Shown: positions 34,765 through 59,880, counted from the stretch's first letter. The stretch: DNA of 64,000 bases from Gibbula magus (GCA_936450465.1 OW388293.1:49652040-49716039); one strand, 5' to 3'. The notes: generated by a model from the letters alone, not told the origin. Made by a program: numbers and translations.

Positions 34765-35830
34765 AAAAAAATAGAGCCATGGGCTCTGTAGCTCATCACG
34801 ATTTTATTGATTTATTATCAAAGGTTGAATAAGTTATCTCAAGTAATACATTGTTAACAAGCAAAATAATATTGGTTTTAGATCATGACCCCTGTGACCC
34901 ACATTTGGAGTCACAGGGTCACTAATCCTACAATTAAGAATCACCTTTGACCAAAGAATCTCTACACAACATTTCACCTTTCTAGAGTTTTACATTTAAA
35001 CTGGAGAAGAAGATGAAAATAGGTTTTTGGGTCATGACCCGTGACCTAGATTGGGGTCACAGGGTCACAAAATCTACAATTTAGAATCCCCATTGGCCAA
35101 AGAGTCTGCACACAACTTTTCAGCTCTCTAGACCTTTAAGAACTGGAGAAGAAGATGAAAATAGGTTTTTAAGGATGTGACCCCTGTGACCCCATTTGGG
35201 GTCATGGGGTCACAAAATCTACAATTTAGAATCCCCATTGACCAAGGAGTCTGCACACAACATTTCAGCTCTCTAGACCTTTTGGGACTGGAGAAGAAGA
35301 TGAATATAAGTTTTTAAGGATGCGACCCCTGTGACCCCATTTGGGGTCATGGGGTCACAAAATCTACAATTTAGAATCCCCATTAGCCAAGGAGTCTGCA
35401 CACCACTTTTCAGCTCTCTAGACCTTTTGGAACTGAAGAAGAAGATGAAAATGGGTTTTTAAGGATGTGACCCCTGTGACCCCATTTGGGGTCATGGGGT
35501 CACGAAATCTACAATTTAGAATCCACATTGGCCAAGGAATCTGCACACAACTTTTCAGCTCCCTAGACCAAGTGGTCTTGGAGAAGAAGATGAAAATAGG
35601 TTTTTAAGGTTGTGACCCCTGTGACCCCATTTGGGGTCATGGGGTCACGAATTCTACAATTTAGAATCCCCATTAGCCAAGGAGTCTTCACATAAAATTT
35701 CAGCTCTGTGGAGTTATTGGTTCTGGAGAAGAAGTCGAAAAAACAAAAAGTTTACGGACGGATGGACGGACGCCATGCCATGCCATAAGCCCATCAGGCC
35801 TTTCAGGCCTGATGAGCTAAAAAGCCAAAT
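34765..35830 (-). mobile_element. (GTCC)n element, family C, about five 150-bp monomers, reverse orientation
   Basis: Monomers carry TGTGACCCCATTTGGGGTCA and AATCTACAATTTAGAATCC and TCTCTAGACCTTTTGG and GAGAAGAAGATGAA. The + strand right end is ACGGACGGATGGACGGACG followed by a palindrome ATCAGGCCTTTCAGGCCTGA. The left end is GAGCCATGGGCTCTGTAGC. Confidence 0.82.
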
Positions 35831-35889
35831 ATCCTCTAAGCATTTTATGATTATCTTAGAATTGTCATGGCTAAATTATACCTCCACTT

Positions 35890-36200
35890 TGATGTTGTCG
35901 GGATATATGGCAGTCAGTGTGTCGTGAAATATCATTTCTGGAGCATAACTTCAAAACTATAGGACTTGGAAACTTCAAATTTTGTATGGAATTAACTGTG
36001 ATGTTGTGTTTATAAGGGGTTTTAATTCCAAGGTTGAAATAACTTTTGGTCAATATTTGAAAAACTATGTTCCAAAAACAAATCAATCTTCAAATTTGGT
36101 ATGGATGTTACATTTGTGTCATCTTGGCTTCAAGTAATTTTAATTTTGACCCAAAACGACCAAATTTTTTGGCTGTTTTGTTTTCGGAACATAACTTTAA
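35890..36200 (+). mobile_element. Old copy of family B monomers
   Basis: GGAGCATAACTTCAAAACTA, ACTTGGAAACTTCAAATTTT and AAGGGGTTTTAATTCCAAGG align with the 162-bp monomer of the 13484 copy, with heavy divergence. Confidence 0.65.
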
Positions 36201-36235
36201 ACTAACTTGAATACCAAGCCAAAACTGCACCACGA

Positions 36236-37028
36236 TAATATGCTCTCTGCAGTGCCTCTAGCAATGGTTGAGTTACCTCCCTTCCTACAAAAAATCATTT
36301 CCATATACAGAATAAACTGATTTCGACAACTATCGTTGCGCAGAAAAGCTTAAGTAGAAAGATGAGATTGTTTTTTCACTAATGGACAAGCTGCACACTA
36401 CACGTACATCAAGCTTATAACTAAAGATTTCCTTCTTTAAACTTGTTAAAAATATATTTGTTAATAAGCAAAAAAAATATGAGTAATCTAAGTAGGTTGA
36501 TTACCTCATAATTATCCATTCCTTAACAACAATGGGCCTTGTTTGGTTCCATTATTTTTAAGGAATGGAGAGTTATTACTTGACATAGTTAATTTCATTT
36601 TATAGCTATAGGGGTAATGTAAAATTGATCTATGTGCTTTAATCAATATGGTGTTATATCCATGCATTAGTTAGAGGAGCGCTACAATACATAACTCAAC
36701 TATGCAAGTGGTAACTTTACTTGTAAATTCTAACTATAAGGATCAAAAGAGTTAAGGGTATGAGTGAGTGAGTTATTGTTTAACGCTGCTTCAGAAACTT
36801 TATCTTCAGTGCAATGACACTGCTCAGATGATTCACCACATTGAAGAGACAAAATGAAATTATTGACTTTATGATAACAATAACACCAGTCGTTAGCATA
36901 TATAACATGTTGAACCCAAAATCAACTATTTTCCTTAACCAACACCTATCACATTCTTGGATATTCAGTCAAGTCTGAAAAACTATTGCCTACAATTAAA
37001 TGAACTATGAGTTGTAAATCAAAATTGC
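36236..37028. other. Intergenic between PICALM and NDUFAF4 flanks
   Basis: A reverse SINE tail lies at about 36765-36830 (GAGTGAGTGAGTTATTGTTT AACGCTGC). Otherwise no gene is seen. Confidence 0.5.
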
Positions 37029-37034
37029 TTTATT
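37029..37034 (-). terminator. Candidate poly(A) signal for NDUFAF4
   Basis: AATAAA on the - strand, 124 nt past the stop codon. Confidence 0.5.
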
Positions 37035-37157
37035 CCTTTATACATGCAGTTTGTTAAATCTACAGTACTCGTATTTCAACATTTCCCAGTTCTTGTGTCC
37101 TGCGATCTTCATACTGATTTCATCCATACAAACCATAAATACCAAAGCACACATCTG

Positions 37158-37523
37158 TCAAGTTTTAGAACCTTCTACATCGGGAGTTGATTTTAACAAA
37201 GGTTTCTTATTCTCATGCGCATCCAACTTCCCTAGCGTATCAAGCATTTTGGGATGTTTCTCTAGAAGTGCTTTCGGCAAGTGCATCTGATAAGTCTGGA
37301 AGTATTTTATCACTTGTTGAACCCGAGCCTCCTCCAGATTGTAGTCATGAGCTATGTGAGCCGCGGTGTACTGTTGTGGTTGAGCCTGGTGCTCTGCGAG
37401 GAACTGCATTGCCAGACGAATTGACGTTTTCCCTGCTGGGATTGTGTCGGGCTCCAGGAAACCAAATTCTGTATCCTCGACTTTGTCTCTGTTTTCTGGA
37501 AGGGCTTTGGGTTTACTCTTGAT
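37158..37523 (-). CDS. NDUFAF4: NDUFAF4 exon 3 with stop
   Basis: The acceptor is TTTTCAG. The exon has 121 codons plus TGA. An upstream in-frame ATG gives a longer open frame, but its first residues are intronic. Confidence 0.93.
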   Translation of the reverse strand: MKSKPKALPENRDKVEDTEFGFLEPDTIPAGKTSIRLAMQFLAEHQAQPQQYTAAHIAHDYNLEEARVQQVIKYFQTYQMHLPKALLEKHPKMLDTLGKLDAHENKKPLLKSTPDVEGSKT

Positions 37524-39728
37524 CTGAAAACGAAAATCTTCAAAAGATGAAACTAGAGTGAAATGAACTGAAAACAAACTGTACTGTTTTTAATTAAAAG
37601 AATACATAAAACAATGCAAGAAAATATGCAAATTATTCTAAGAGCCATCTTCATTTTATATACAAGGTTAATAAAAAAAATAGCAAGGCTTATGGATAAC
37701 AAATTCTTTATTGTGAATATTACACAACATTCAGAGTACATTTGTATATACATATTCCTTAACAACTTGGAAGTAGAGTTATTGTGTCAAACACAGGAAT
37801 TGGTTACCCTGATAGTTAGTATCCTTGTGAATATCCTTCATGCTAATTTATCATTACCAGTTGATATCCCTATCTAATTAAATGTAGATTGACAATTCTA
37901 TATTGTGTTATATTATTATTTTGTGTCGACTAAATAATAAAATGTAGAACTGCCAACCTAAATTTATTTAGGTCGAGTTGGTCTTTACTATTCATGATGA
38001 TCAGTATCCTTGTGAATATCCTTCATGCTAATTTATCATTACCAGTTGATATCCCTATCTAATTAAATGTAGATTGACAATTCTATATTGTGTTATATTA
38101 TTATATTGTGTCGACTAAATAATAAAATGTAGAACTGCCAACCTAAATTTATTTAGGTCGAGTTGGTCTTTACTATTCATGATGATCAGTATCCTTGTGA
38201 ATATCCTTCATGCTAATTTATCATTACCAGTTGATATCCCTATCTAATTAAATGTAGATTGACAATTCTATATTGTGTTATATTATTATTTTGTGTCGAC
38301 TAAATAATAAAATGTAGAACTGCCAACCTAAATTTATTTAGGTCGAGTTGGTCTATACTATTCATGATGATCACCGATGGTATTCATCAAAATGTATTTT
38401 CAACTTTTGCGTTGACTCATTTAGTAATGTCAGAATAAAGCCAGGTGATCTGTTACTGTAAGAATAATGATGATCACCTCTGGTGGAGGTCCGACTGAGT
38501 TAAGCTGTAGTTTCCTCATGTTTGACACGAGGTCTTCATGCTTCTCTTTCTGCGCCGTCAAGTACTCTGGATTTTCTTGAAAAGTAAACAAAACAATTTA
38601 AACAGTGTACTGAAATTTACCTCTACTATGACCTCACAACAATTTGTTGTGACAATTATAATGATGTAGTTATTATAATCACTGTGAACATACATTTAGA
38701 AACTCAGGATGTTCTTGGATTTGGATAAAAGACACGTTTGACAAGGGCCATTTTTAAGGCTTTTAGACAGTTTCGGAATTTTAAATGGGCTATTAATGGG
38801 CCATATCTTCATCTTCATCCAATGTGCAAAATAACTGACGGCCCCTAGCTTTCCCAGTGATCCCTTATTATCTCATTGAAATCAGATCTTGCTCGTTATG
38901 TTATGATCTGACCACTGCAGGAGAAGTGTCTCATGCTCTTTTCTGTGACCTTCAACCTCTATAAATTCAACCAATCACAGATCCACATTCATATCGATTC
39001 CTACCAACAATTTCCTAGCCTTGTAGCAGAAAGGCTGTAATGGCACAAGACATGAGCCCTGGGTGATCAAATCAGTTGTCAAATCTTAACACAGTCCAAT
39101 GCATATATATATATATATATATATCCAACTTCCCAATGCAAGGCATAACTCTTGCCAGTCTCCATTACTGGCTGATTTAGGCCTTGCAGTATTTCCTTAA
39201 GAAATCTGTGTTTAGAAATCCAGGCCTGCTAATGGCTGCTATGCATTTCTGGTGCAGCGATTCACTATTTTGACACAATAAAGCGATGGAAATACTGCAA
39301 GGGATAAATCAGCAAGTAATGCAGACTGGCAAGAGTTATTCCTTGCGTTTGGAAGTTGATATATATCGTCTTGGCACGATCCTACGATCTGATTTTAATG
39401 AGATGTATAATTTGATGTTTCCATTAGGCTAATTAAAATGTTGCATAACTCTTCATACAATAAAGTTTATTTATCAAGAGATGATAAAATACAAAATGTG
39501 GTAAAAAGCTTAATCAATTAAAAAATTACCAATAGCTGACAAATAATGAAACATCCAGTAGTCCAACAGTAACGAACCTTTAGCGAAATTATCCAAAATT
39601 CCACTTGTGGACGGGTATCGTGGGGCAGGCGTCGGTTTTTCAGCTCGTTTTTCCAAGACTTTTTGAGCTCTATTTTCAACATTTAAATTCTTGATTGGTC
39701 GAGTGAATCTCGAAAATGTACGCCCCAT
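37158..39728 (-). CDS. NDUFAF4: NADH dehydrogenase (ubiquinone) 1 alpha subcomplex assembly factor 4, complete, three exons
   Basis: This is a mitochondrial complex I assembly factor, acting with other assembly proteins on the early peripheral-arm intermediate. Three - strand exons give 204 residues (human 175). Exon 1 reads MGRTFSRFTRPIKNLNVENR and PAPRYPST, matching the human MG...IRNFNLENRAE...APRHPST start. Exon 2 is ENPEYLTAQKEKHEDLVSNM. Exon 3 carries IPAGKTSIRLAMQFLAEHQ and an LLKYF-like VIKYFQTYQM. The start is the only in-frame ATG giving the conserved Met-Gly N-terminus, compatible with N-myristoylation. It ends in a Lys-rich tail beyond the human C-terminus. Splice sites are canonical and phases agree. 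Confidence 0.93.
37818..38372. repeat. Three tandem 185-bp copies in NDUFAF4 intron 2
   Basis: Copies begin AGTATCCTTGTGAATATCC at 37818, 38003 and 38188 and are almost identical, differing by a few bases. Each contains the near-palindrome ACCTAAATTTATTTAGGT. Confidence 0.95.
38478..38575 (-). CDS. NDUFAF4: NDUFAF4 exon 2
   Basis: The acceptor is TTTCAAG and the donor is GAG|GTGATC on the - strand. It encodes ENPEYLTAQKEKHEDLVSNM and RKLQLNSVGPPPE, phase 1 in and 0 out. Confidence 0.9.
38712..38868. mobile_element. Diverged copy of the TIR element at 46267
   Basis: AAAGACACGTTTGACAAGGG, TTAAATGGGC and GGCCCCTAGCTTTCCCA align to the intact copy, but the terminal repeats are worn. Confidence 0.6.
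39100..39365. mobile_element. (AT)n and foldback MITE, same family as 15108
   Basis: Arms include ACTTCCCAATGCAAGGCATA with CCTTGCGTTTGGAAGT, and CTCTTGCCAGTCT with AGACTGGCAAGAG. It is inserted at an (AT)n tract in NDUFAF4 intron 1. Confidence 0.8.
39578..39728 (-). CDS. NDUFAF4: NDUFAF4 exon 1
   Basis: The ATG is at 39728-39726 on the - strand. It encodes the conserved Asn/Glu-Asn-Arg and APRYPST blocks, ending FAK plus one base before a GTTCGT donor (phase 1). Confidence 0.92.
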
Positions 39729-39838
39729 GATTCAGGCATAAACATAAGCCTGACTTAATCCCAGCGGTTTGACTTTGACAGCCAAGTTTACATTTCTTGC
39801 ATGTGCCTCCGACTCCCGACTCCGAAGGTCAATTTTCT

Positions 39839-39846
39839 ACTTCCGG
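39839..39846 (-). promoter_or_regulatory. ETS-type CCGGAAGT site in the NDUFAF4 promoter
   Basis: A perfect CCGGAAGT on the - strand lies about 110 bp upstream of the ATG. ETS (NRF-2/GABP) sites near the start are typical of nuclear genes for respiratory proteins. The function is inferred from position and sequence. Confidence 0.5.
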
Positions 39847-39849
39847 GTC

Positions 39850-40974
39850 ACAGAACGACCTTCAGCGACATTCGTTCTCGTTTTCATTCCATCATCTTAG
39901 TATGAAACTAAAGTAAACAAAATGTGTCTGTCTTGAAGCGTTGTTGGTATTTTCTTGTGATCTATGACATATGATATATATCTACGATTGAAACACAGAC
40001 ATAAAACAAACTTATTTGTATTTTTGAAGCACCTGTTCCAAGGGCGAATAGCCCAAGTATCATGTGTTGAATACCGCTAAAGAATATTTGGAAAAGCAAT
40101 TCCATTGGAATTCCATAACTTACGTTTGTATCAAATTGAATGAAATTGAATATATCATTTTTAAAACTAATATGAATTAATTATTTTTTTTATATCATTC
40201 TGTTTCAGAAATGTATTCCTATTTATTAAAACAACAATGTGTATAAATAAGATGATACTTTTCATTTTGAAGTAATTTTTTAAAACTATTCTACAGTATA
40301 TTTTAATGTAACACAATATATTCCTCAACAAACTTTCCAATTTCAAAACACCTGTAGGCCTATACATGTTCATTTCAATCACATGTATTATTGAAATACA
40401 TATTTGTGTAAATGGTGTTACTGAATGTTTAAATCAAAATTTGTTTATGGAAATGGCAGGGAAAGTGGAAATGCTTCATTATAGGTAACTATTATATATC
40501 CTACATGAGCAAAGCATCTGCAGCTACCTTACTTGTTTTGCCTTTGACGCGATTTATTAAAAAATTTGACGACATTTTTTTTAATGAAGAGATATTTTCC
40601 ATTTTATACAAACTTCTCACCACTTAAAAACAAAATTTACACAATTATTCATATAAATAACGCACAAAGCCTCTTTAATATATGTTACTATTCCAAATGT
40701 CAATAATCTCACCCCTACACTTCATCTCAACAGAAACGAGTGACATTTTCAGTTATCTTTTGTTAAAATCTAGAAAAAAAGACCTGAGGCGTGGGTTTGA
40801 AACTGACGCGGGCGGAAACCAGAAACAAATTCTCTTTTTTTAGGCCTAAAATCGTATCATCTTCAATGCACACAGTTATCTGTTGTTTCATTTTAAAGTT
40901 TTATTTGAATATGCAGGTCTGATATATGTATGTTTGTGAGATATATATATATATGGTCTTGAGTCAGTATTTTT
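39850..40974. other. Intergenic upstream of NDUFAF4, no gene seen
   Basis: AT-rich sequence with no supported coding. Transcription of NDUFAF4 probably starts near 39750-39830. Confidence 0.4.
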
Positions 40975-41100
40975 TGTATATAATATATGCACACAAAAAA
41001 TAGTCATTGGCTCTGTAGCTCATCAGTGTTTGAAGGATTTATTATCTCTTATGTTTGAAGGCTAGCAAGAGGCATTGCCCATGAGGCCTCTTATGCAGTG
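40975..41100 (-). mobile_element. Terminus of family C element
   Basis: AAAATAGTCATTGGCTCTGT AGCTCATCAGTG repeats the left end of the 34765 element. The internal monomers are largely lost. Confidence 0.55.
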
Positions 41101-42074
41101 GTCAGTGACCTGTTTACTTTATTATAAAATCTACAATTGGTTTAAATAATTTCAGCATTCTAAGACTTCTGTTCACAGAAGTAGTAACAAATAGGCTTTA
41201 AGGGTGTGATCTCTTTTGCTAACGCTCTCAAAAGCACATCAGCTCTAAACAGTATTACACCCCTTGGGAAGTTATTTCTTTTGTTCAAGTGACTGTTATA
41301 TGCCATAACCACCATCTGCGCAATCTGGTTATGAATTTCATAACCACCCTGGTCGGGTATGAGGTATATACTAGTAACCTACAGAAACAAATAGACTAGA
41401 TGGAAATTTTGTCAAATTAGAAATTAAAATTTGTTAGCAACGGAAGTGGGAATAAAGCAGCACCTTTGACAATTGAGCTACCAAGGATTCATACCAACGA
41501 GTTCCCATTTTGTTTTATCATAGCTGTATCGTTATTTTTTTTCTAGTATTATATATACATATATATTTATAGGTACCAATCTATGTCTAGTTTGTGTAAG
41601 AAATGAAGAATTTGCAACCTTTCTTTCGAGTCAGTCATGAGTATATTGGGAATATTTCATTGATTTCATCTTGTGGTCATGTCATATAAATCAGCAAAAT
41701 ATCCCTTTAAAAGGCATATATGAAATTATTTTAGAAATAGAGCGTTCCTCATGAGTGTAAGGCAAATAATGACCCGACTGCCTCGCGTTATGGCAATAAA
41801 CTAAAAGCCCTCGCAAGTTTATATGCCGTATCCACTCGGCACCGGGTCATTATTTACTACCTCCTAGCAGCTGGAAACTTGCTACCTTACGTCACACACC
41901 ATGAAGGCCCCTTCCTGGCCCCGAGGTTAGCCAACCTGGAGAGACACTTCTCTCTTCTCCCTCCTCGCTTACTTTGATTTCCATGGCACAGTTTAATTGT
42001 ATTGTATCCAGTGTATGAAATAAGCTTGAAAGTTACCAGCCCAAAAAAATGTATTTTGTCAATGTTCATGGTAA
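41101..42074. other. Intergenic, no gene seen
   Basis: AT-rich sequence with a GC-richer patch near 41770-41960; nothing recognisable. Confidence 0.4.
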
Positions 42075-42815
42075 AACAAGTAGTTGTCACTAAGGTGACA
42101 TGATCCCCCACCGCAAATTAATACTTCAAAATTGTAAAACATGTCGAAAAATTCAAAGATCAACTGTGACCTTGAAAATAATGTCAAGGTCACCAAAATC
42201 TAATCAGCCCTTTGTCTTCCCTAGGAGGTGCTTTGTGTAAGATATGATGAAATGCCGGTGAATGGTTCTTGAGATATCCCACTGACAAGGTTTACATGTA
42301 CATTATCATGTCGAAAAATTCAAAGTTCAACTGTGACCTTGAGAATAGTGTCAAGGTCACCAAAATCTAATCAGCTTGTCGTCTTCCCTAGGAGGTGCTT
42401 TGTATAAGATATGATGAAATGCCGGTGAATGGTTCTTGAGATATCCCGCTGACAAGTTTTACATGTACATTATCACGTAGAAAAATTCAAAGTTCCAAGT
42501 TAATGTCAAGGTCACCAAAATCTAATCAGCTCATCACCTTTCCTCAGAGAAGCTATGTGTAAGATATGAAGAGAATCCAGCGAATGGTTCTTGAGATATC
42601 TCGCTGACAAGGATAAAATAACAAAGTTTCGTTGTGACCTTGAAATGAAGGTCAAGGTCACAAACCTCTGTAGGAAAATTACTCTTCCCATATGCAAAAT
42701 AGGAAAAGAATCCAGTGAAAAGTATTTGAGTTATTTCATTTTGTACTGACGTACGGACGGACGCAGCCGAATACTATATCCCCCGCTTCGCGCTAAACGC
42801 GCGGCTGGGGATAAT
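42075..42815 (-). mobile_element. GC-hairpin/(GTCC)n element, family A-type, about four 173-bp monomers, reverse orientation
   Basis: Monomers contain CAACTGTGACCTTGA, TGTCAAGGTCACCAAAATCT, GGAGGTGCTTTGTGTAAGAT and GGTTCTTGAGATATCCC. The + strand right end is GTACGGACGGACGCAG, then GAATACTATATCCCCCGC and a hairpin around CGCGCGGC, the mirror of the head at 600. Confidence 0.82.
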
Positions 42816-44313
42816 TAAACAAGTACATTACCAGCCCCTACCCAAAGTAAACAGGTTACGGGCTGTAAGAAGGGCCTTTTTTTCATACACTGTTATATAT
42901 CCATCTTTTCATGGAGGTAACTGAATATAATGCAAGTGTCATAACAACTCATTCCAAGAATAAATGGAAAACAGAAACAAAGAAATATTTTCATAAATTT
43001 ATTTGAAGAATATTGCCTTTTCTTACAGATCCCGTCTTCACTGCTCCCTGTACAACATAGCCATGGCTATTCCCTTCACTTTATACAGTACTGCAGCAGA
43101 GCGAGACTATATACATATCAACATACACGGGGACGCGCCTCATCTGCCTATACAGACAGATGGACAGCATTATCTAAGTCTGTACACAAAGCTTCCTAAC
43201 TTCTGCTCATGTAGTGCATGATATATAATATGGCATCGCTGATTATTTACATTAAGAGTTGAATTTCCTCTTGAAGAATCCAAACTTTAGAATTTTGAAT
43301 AGGGAGATCTATAATAGTTCCGCGGATAACACTAAGGGCAAATTAGGAACAGAGTTTTAATGAATTGAATTATAAAGAGTAGAAACCCAAATGGTAAACT
43401 CTTTCAACGACCACTTCCCATGATTAAATATATCTTTTCAGAATGAGAAGTGTTGCAGAAAGAGTTGAAAGTGGGGGCTTGATTTACGTCAAGTTGTAGA
43501 TCGTCCAAGAGGAATCCAGCTATGCATGGGCGAGGTTTGGGATGAGTGGATGGCAGCGGATGGCAGCTGAATATCTACCTCTAGCTTCTAGCAGACGAAG
43601 CAAGAGCACACACACACCAGTCCAGTGCCCCAGCAACACCCAGTCGTGTTATTTACAATCAGACATTATTTCCTTCAGACCAGTCATTCTTCATGTCCTG
43701 CACAACAAATATCACTACTAGAAGCTTATCAACTGCTGAGGGGGAGAAAAGGGGGTCATTGGGTTACAGGCAGCCATGCTGCTTCGCCCAAATCGAGTGG
43801 ACGCTTCCATTTTATGGAAAGACAAGATCCTACCACTCACAGCCAGACAGCACACTGAACAGTATTAACTTTGCTCTTTTTTTTCTTGAGTTTTTTGCTT
43901 GTACGTTAGGTTGTTTGTGATGTATCGGTTTGAGGTTGCACCAAGGTTGGCCTCTCTGCCCGGTCGTATGCGTCTGCATGAAACAAGGAGTCCGCGGCAG
44001 AGAGGTTTGAGCTCTGCAAGAGATCGCTTTCTATCTCGTCAGGGCATTATCACTTTCAGTTGAGCCATGTTTGTTTCAAACAGGCGTCGAAAGTTAACAT
44101 GTCTTCATCTGGGTTGAAGTCACATTTGGTTTAGTTGCAGTTAAGTCCTGTTCAGTGGGTATGTGTGTCTGACGACATTTCATATCACATTTGCTTTGGA
44201 GTCTGTCCGTCTGTCTGCTGTGAGTAGGCAGTTTGCTAATCTCTGTGAGGCACTTGGTCAGTCTTGTATTAGTTATCACATTTGGGTTCGTGTTTCCTTT
44301 AGTTCAGCCACTG
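42816..44313 (-). other. LATS 3' UTR / downstream flank
   Basis: No coding similarity is seen; short open frames here look accidental. A candidate - strand AATAAA lies at 42998-43003. A 10-bp stem (CCTCTCTGCC with GGCAGAGAGG) at 43951-44005 would fold in the transcript. Confidence 0.45.
42998..43003 (-). terminator. Candidate poly(A) signal for LATS
   Basis: AATAAA on the - strand about 1.3 kb past the stop. It is weakly supported because the region is AT-rich. Confidence 0.25.
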
Positions 44314-57077
<12,764 letters not shown>

Positions 57078-58840
57078 CTGCAACGAGAGATTACATCTTA
57101 GTGAGGTAGGTTGATCTGAGGTTCAACGTTCCCGAGAGTGTATTTCTCTTACAGCACCAAATACGAGTGCAGCCTGCAATGCTTTTGTGGCTATGTATTG
57201 CAGTGAAACTTGCTGTTTCTGTACATCTAGCAAATCATGAAGTGCATAAAGTTTCAATGTTTTTATTTAAAGCCCATCAAATAAGGCACAAAAACATATA
57301 ATATGTTTGCATATCATGTGTTTAAATTATATAAATAAGCAAAATCCGCTTCATTGTTACCCTGAATTTTCTGTATTTTGGGCCAAAGGCCTTATACTAA
57401 ATAAATCTGTCTGTCTGTCTTCAAATCAGGGGAATTACATTTGAGTAGTCCATTAAACTTTACTTTACAATAACTTTAGAATAATTTCATTATGTTTATA
57501 ACATTGACTAGGGTATAGGTGAGAAGAAATAATGAAAGCTCTTTAAAAACTCAGACTGTAACATATTCTAGATATAAGTATTTGAAAACATAGTGTTAGT
57601 CCACAGTACAAATCAAAGGGATATCTGTAAGCGGGAAAAATAAAATTAAAGGAAAACAGAATCAGACAATAGTTTGGAGTTTCACTAAATTTTACACATC
57701 AACAGCTAGTCTCTACAAAAAAAAACATATGAGAGACGTAAATCAAGTCTAGAAGAGAGGAGGGTGCTTCTATTATGTGTTGAACAAGCTTAGAGAACTA
57801 AGTGTGAGAGGCATGTAGCCTCGTGCCGCCTGGGGACTGGTGAGTCACCCGCTACCCGACTCAAATGCCAGATTTACCAAACAATTCCTCTAAACCGACA
57901 GGGGACATCTCCCATAGATCATCTTTCCACCCTTGAGCCAGTGATCTTATAACAAAAACCTCATCTCAGTCGCGGCCCCAGAGGGTTTCAACCATCTTGC
58001 TTTTACACCCCTATCCCCTCCCATGAAAAGGATTGCATCTAAATTTCATGAATCCCCACCCTACCAATTTGTGTTCCCCTTGCCTGACTTTCTCTTACAT
58101 CATATTTGTGTTTTCCTTACCTGTCATATTTGTTCAAAGACAACATTATATTCACTAACAGGTTTTCATAGTTAACAAGTTTCATGATTAAGCTTGCAAG
58201 TTAAATATTGTTCATTTCGATATCTAAACTTAAAATGCTAATGTTAAAGTTCGTGCTACTTACTTTGGTATGTAATTGATATGTATTTGATATAGGTTCC
58301 CCAGAATCAACTCTGGGTGTTAAACTAAAATATTGCAGAATACATTGTGGCCAATTCCGATTGTTCCTTTGTTAAGTAATTACGATTCCTGTAAATTGGC
58401 TATTCAAATAGTCCAATAATTAATTTAGCAGTCTTTGTTCATCTTGCTATGAATTTCTCTACACTGATGCAATAATGTCCATGCTCTACAGTGAAGGGAG
58501 CAGAGAGCAAGTCTATTTAAAGTGGGTCTCTAGGTAGAGTGAGTCATCTTGAAGCGGTGAGGTGAGTTCCAGCCACGTATGTAAAGGTAAACACAGCCCA
58601 AATAACTGAGGAACTTGCCTCTGCTTGACTGCAGCTTGTACACAATCCTTCACCAGCACCGCACTATGTCAACCTGACATGTACAGTGGCTTGTACTTAC
58701 TCCACATGGGACAACTCATTTCCACATGCCTCCCATCAGTCCAATATTTACCTTTTAAACGTTTCTATCAACCTGATTCTCTTCACCTCACTTCTCTCAT
58801 ATCAACCTGATTGCCCCTGTCCCAGCTCCCATTCTCACCT
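57078..58840. other. LATS upstream intron, no gene seen
   Basis: No exon for the first UBA helix or LATS N-terminus was recognised. CTGTCTGTCTGTC with GGGCCAAAGGCC near 57380-57420 may be a repeat end. Confidence 0.45.
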
Positions 58841-59880
58841 CCGCGTCTCACCTCCCTGTCATACCTCCCAGTCTCACCTCCCAGTCTCACCTCCCAGTCT
58901 CAACTCCCAGTCTCACCTCCCAGTCTCACCTCCCAGTCTCACCTCCCAGTCACACCTCCAAGTCTCACCTCCCAGTCTCACCTCCCAGTCTCACCTCCAA
59001 GTCACACCTCCCAGTCTCACCTCCCAGTCTCACCTCCCAGTCTCACCTCCAAGTCTCAACTCCCAGTCTCACCTCCCAGTCTCACCTCCCAGTCACACCT
59101 CCAAGTCTCAACTCCCAGTCTCACCTCCCAGTCTCACCTCCAAGTCACACCTCCCAGTCTCACCTCCCAGTCTCACCTCCAAGTCTCACCTCCAAGTCTC
59201 ACCTCCCAGTCTCACCTCCAAGTCACACCTCCAAGTCTCACCTCATTGCCTCACCTCCCAGTCTCTCGTCAATGTTACACCTCCAAGTCTCACCTCCCAG
59301 TCTCACCTCCCAGTCTCTCGTCAATGTTACACCTCCCAGTCACACCTCCAAGTCTCACCTCCAAGTCTCACCTCACTGCCTCAACTCCCAGTCTCTTGTC
59401 AATGTTACACCTCCCAGTCTCACCTCCCAGTCACACCTCCAAGTCTCACCTCCAAGTCTCACCTCACTGTCTCACCTCCCAGTCTCTCGCCAATGTGTCA
59501 CCTCCAAGTCTCACCTCCCAGTCTCACCTCACCTCACTGTCTCACCTCCCAGTCTCTCATCAATGTCACACAGACAAGTCTCACCTCCCTGTCTCACCTC
59601 AATGTCTCACCTCACAGTCTTACATCGCAGTCTCACCTTACTGTCTCACCTCCCTGTCACACCTCCTAGTCTCACCTCCCTGTCTCAACTCACTGTCTTG
59701 CCTCACCTCCATGTCACTCCTCCCTGTCTCATCTCCCTGTCCCACCTCACCTCCCTGTCGCATCTCACCTCCCTGTCGCACATCACCCCCAAGTCTCACC
59801 GCCCTGTCTCACCTCCCAGTCACATCTCCCAGTCTCAACTCACTGTCTATCTCACCACCCTGCCTGTCTCACATCCCTCA
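58841..59880. repeat. 13-bp minisatellite, about 80 copies
   Basis: The unit is CCCAGTCTCACCT with variants CAAGTCTCACCT, CAGTCACACCT and GTCAATGTTACACC. Frames of up to 357 codons in several frames are artefacts of this low-complexity repeat. Confidence 0.95.
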
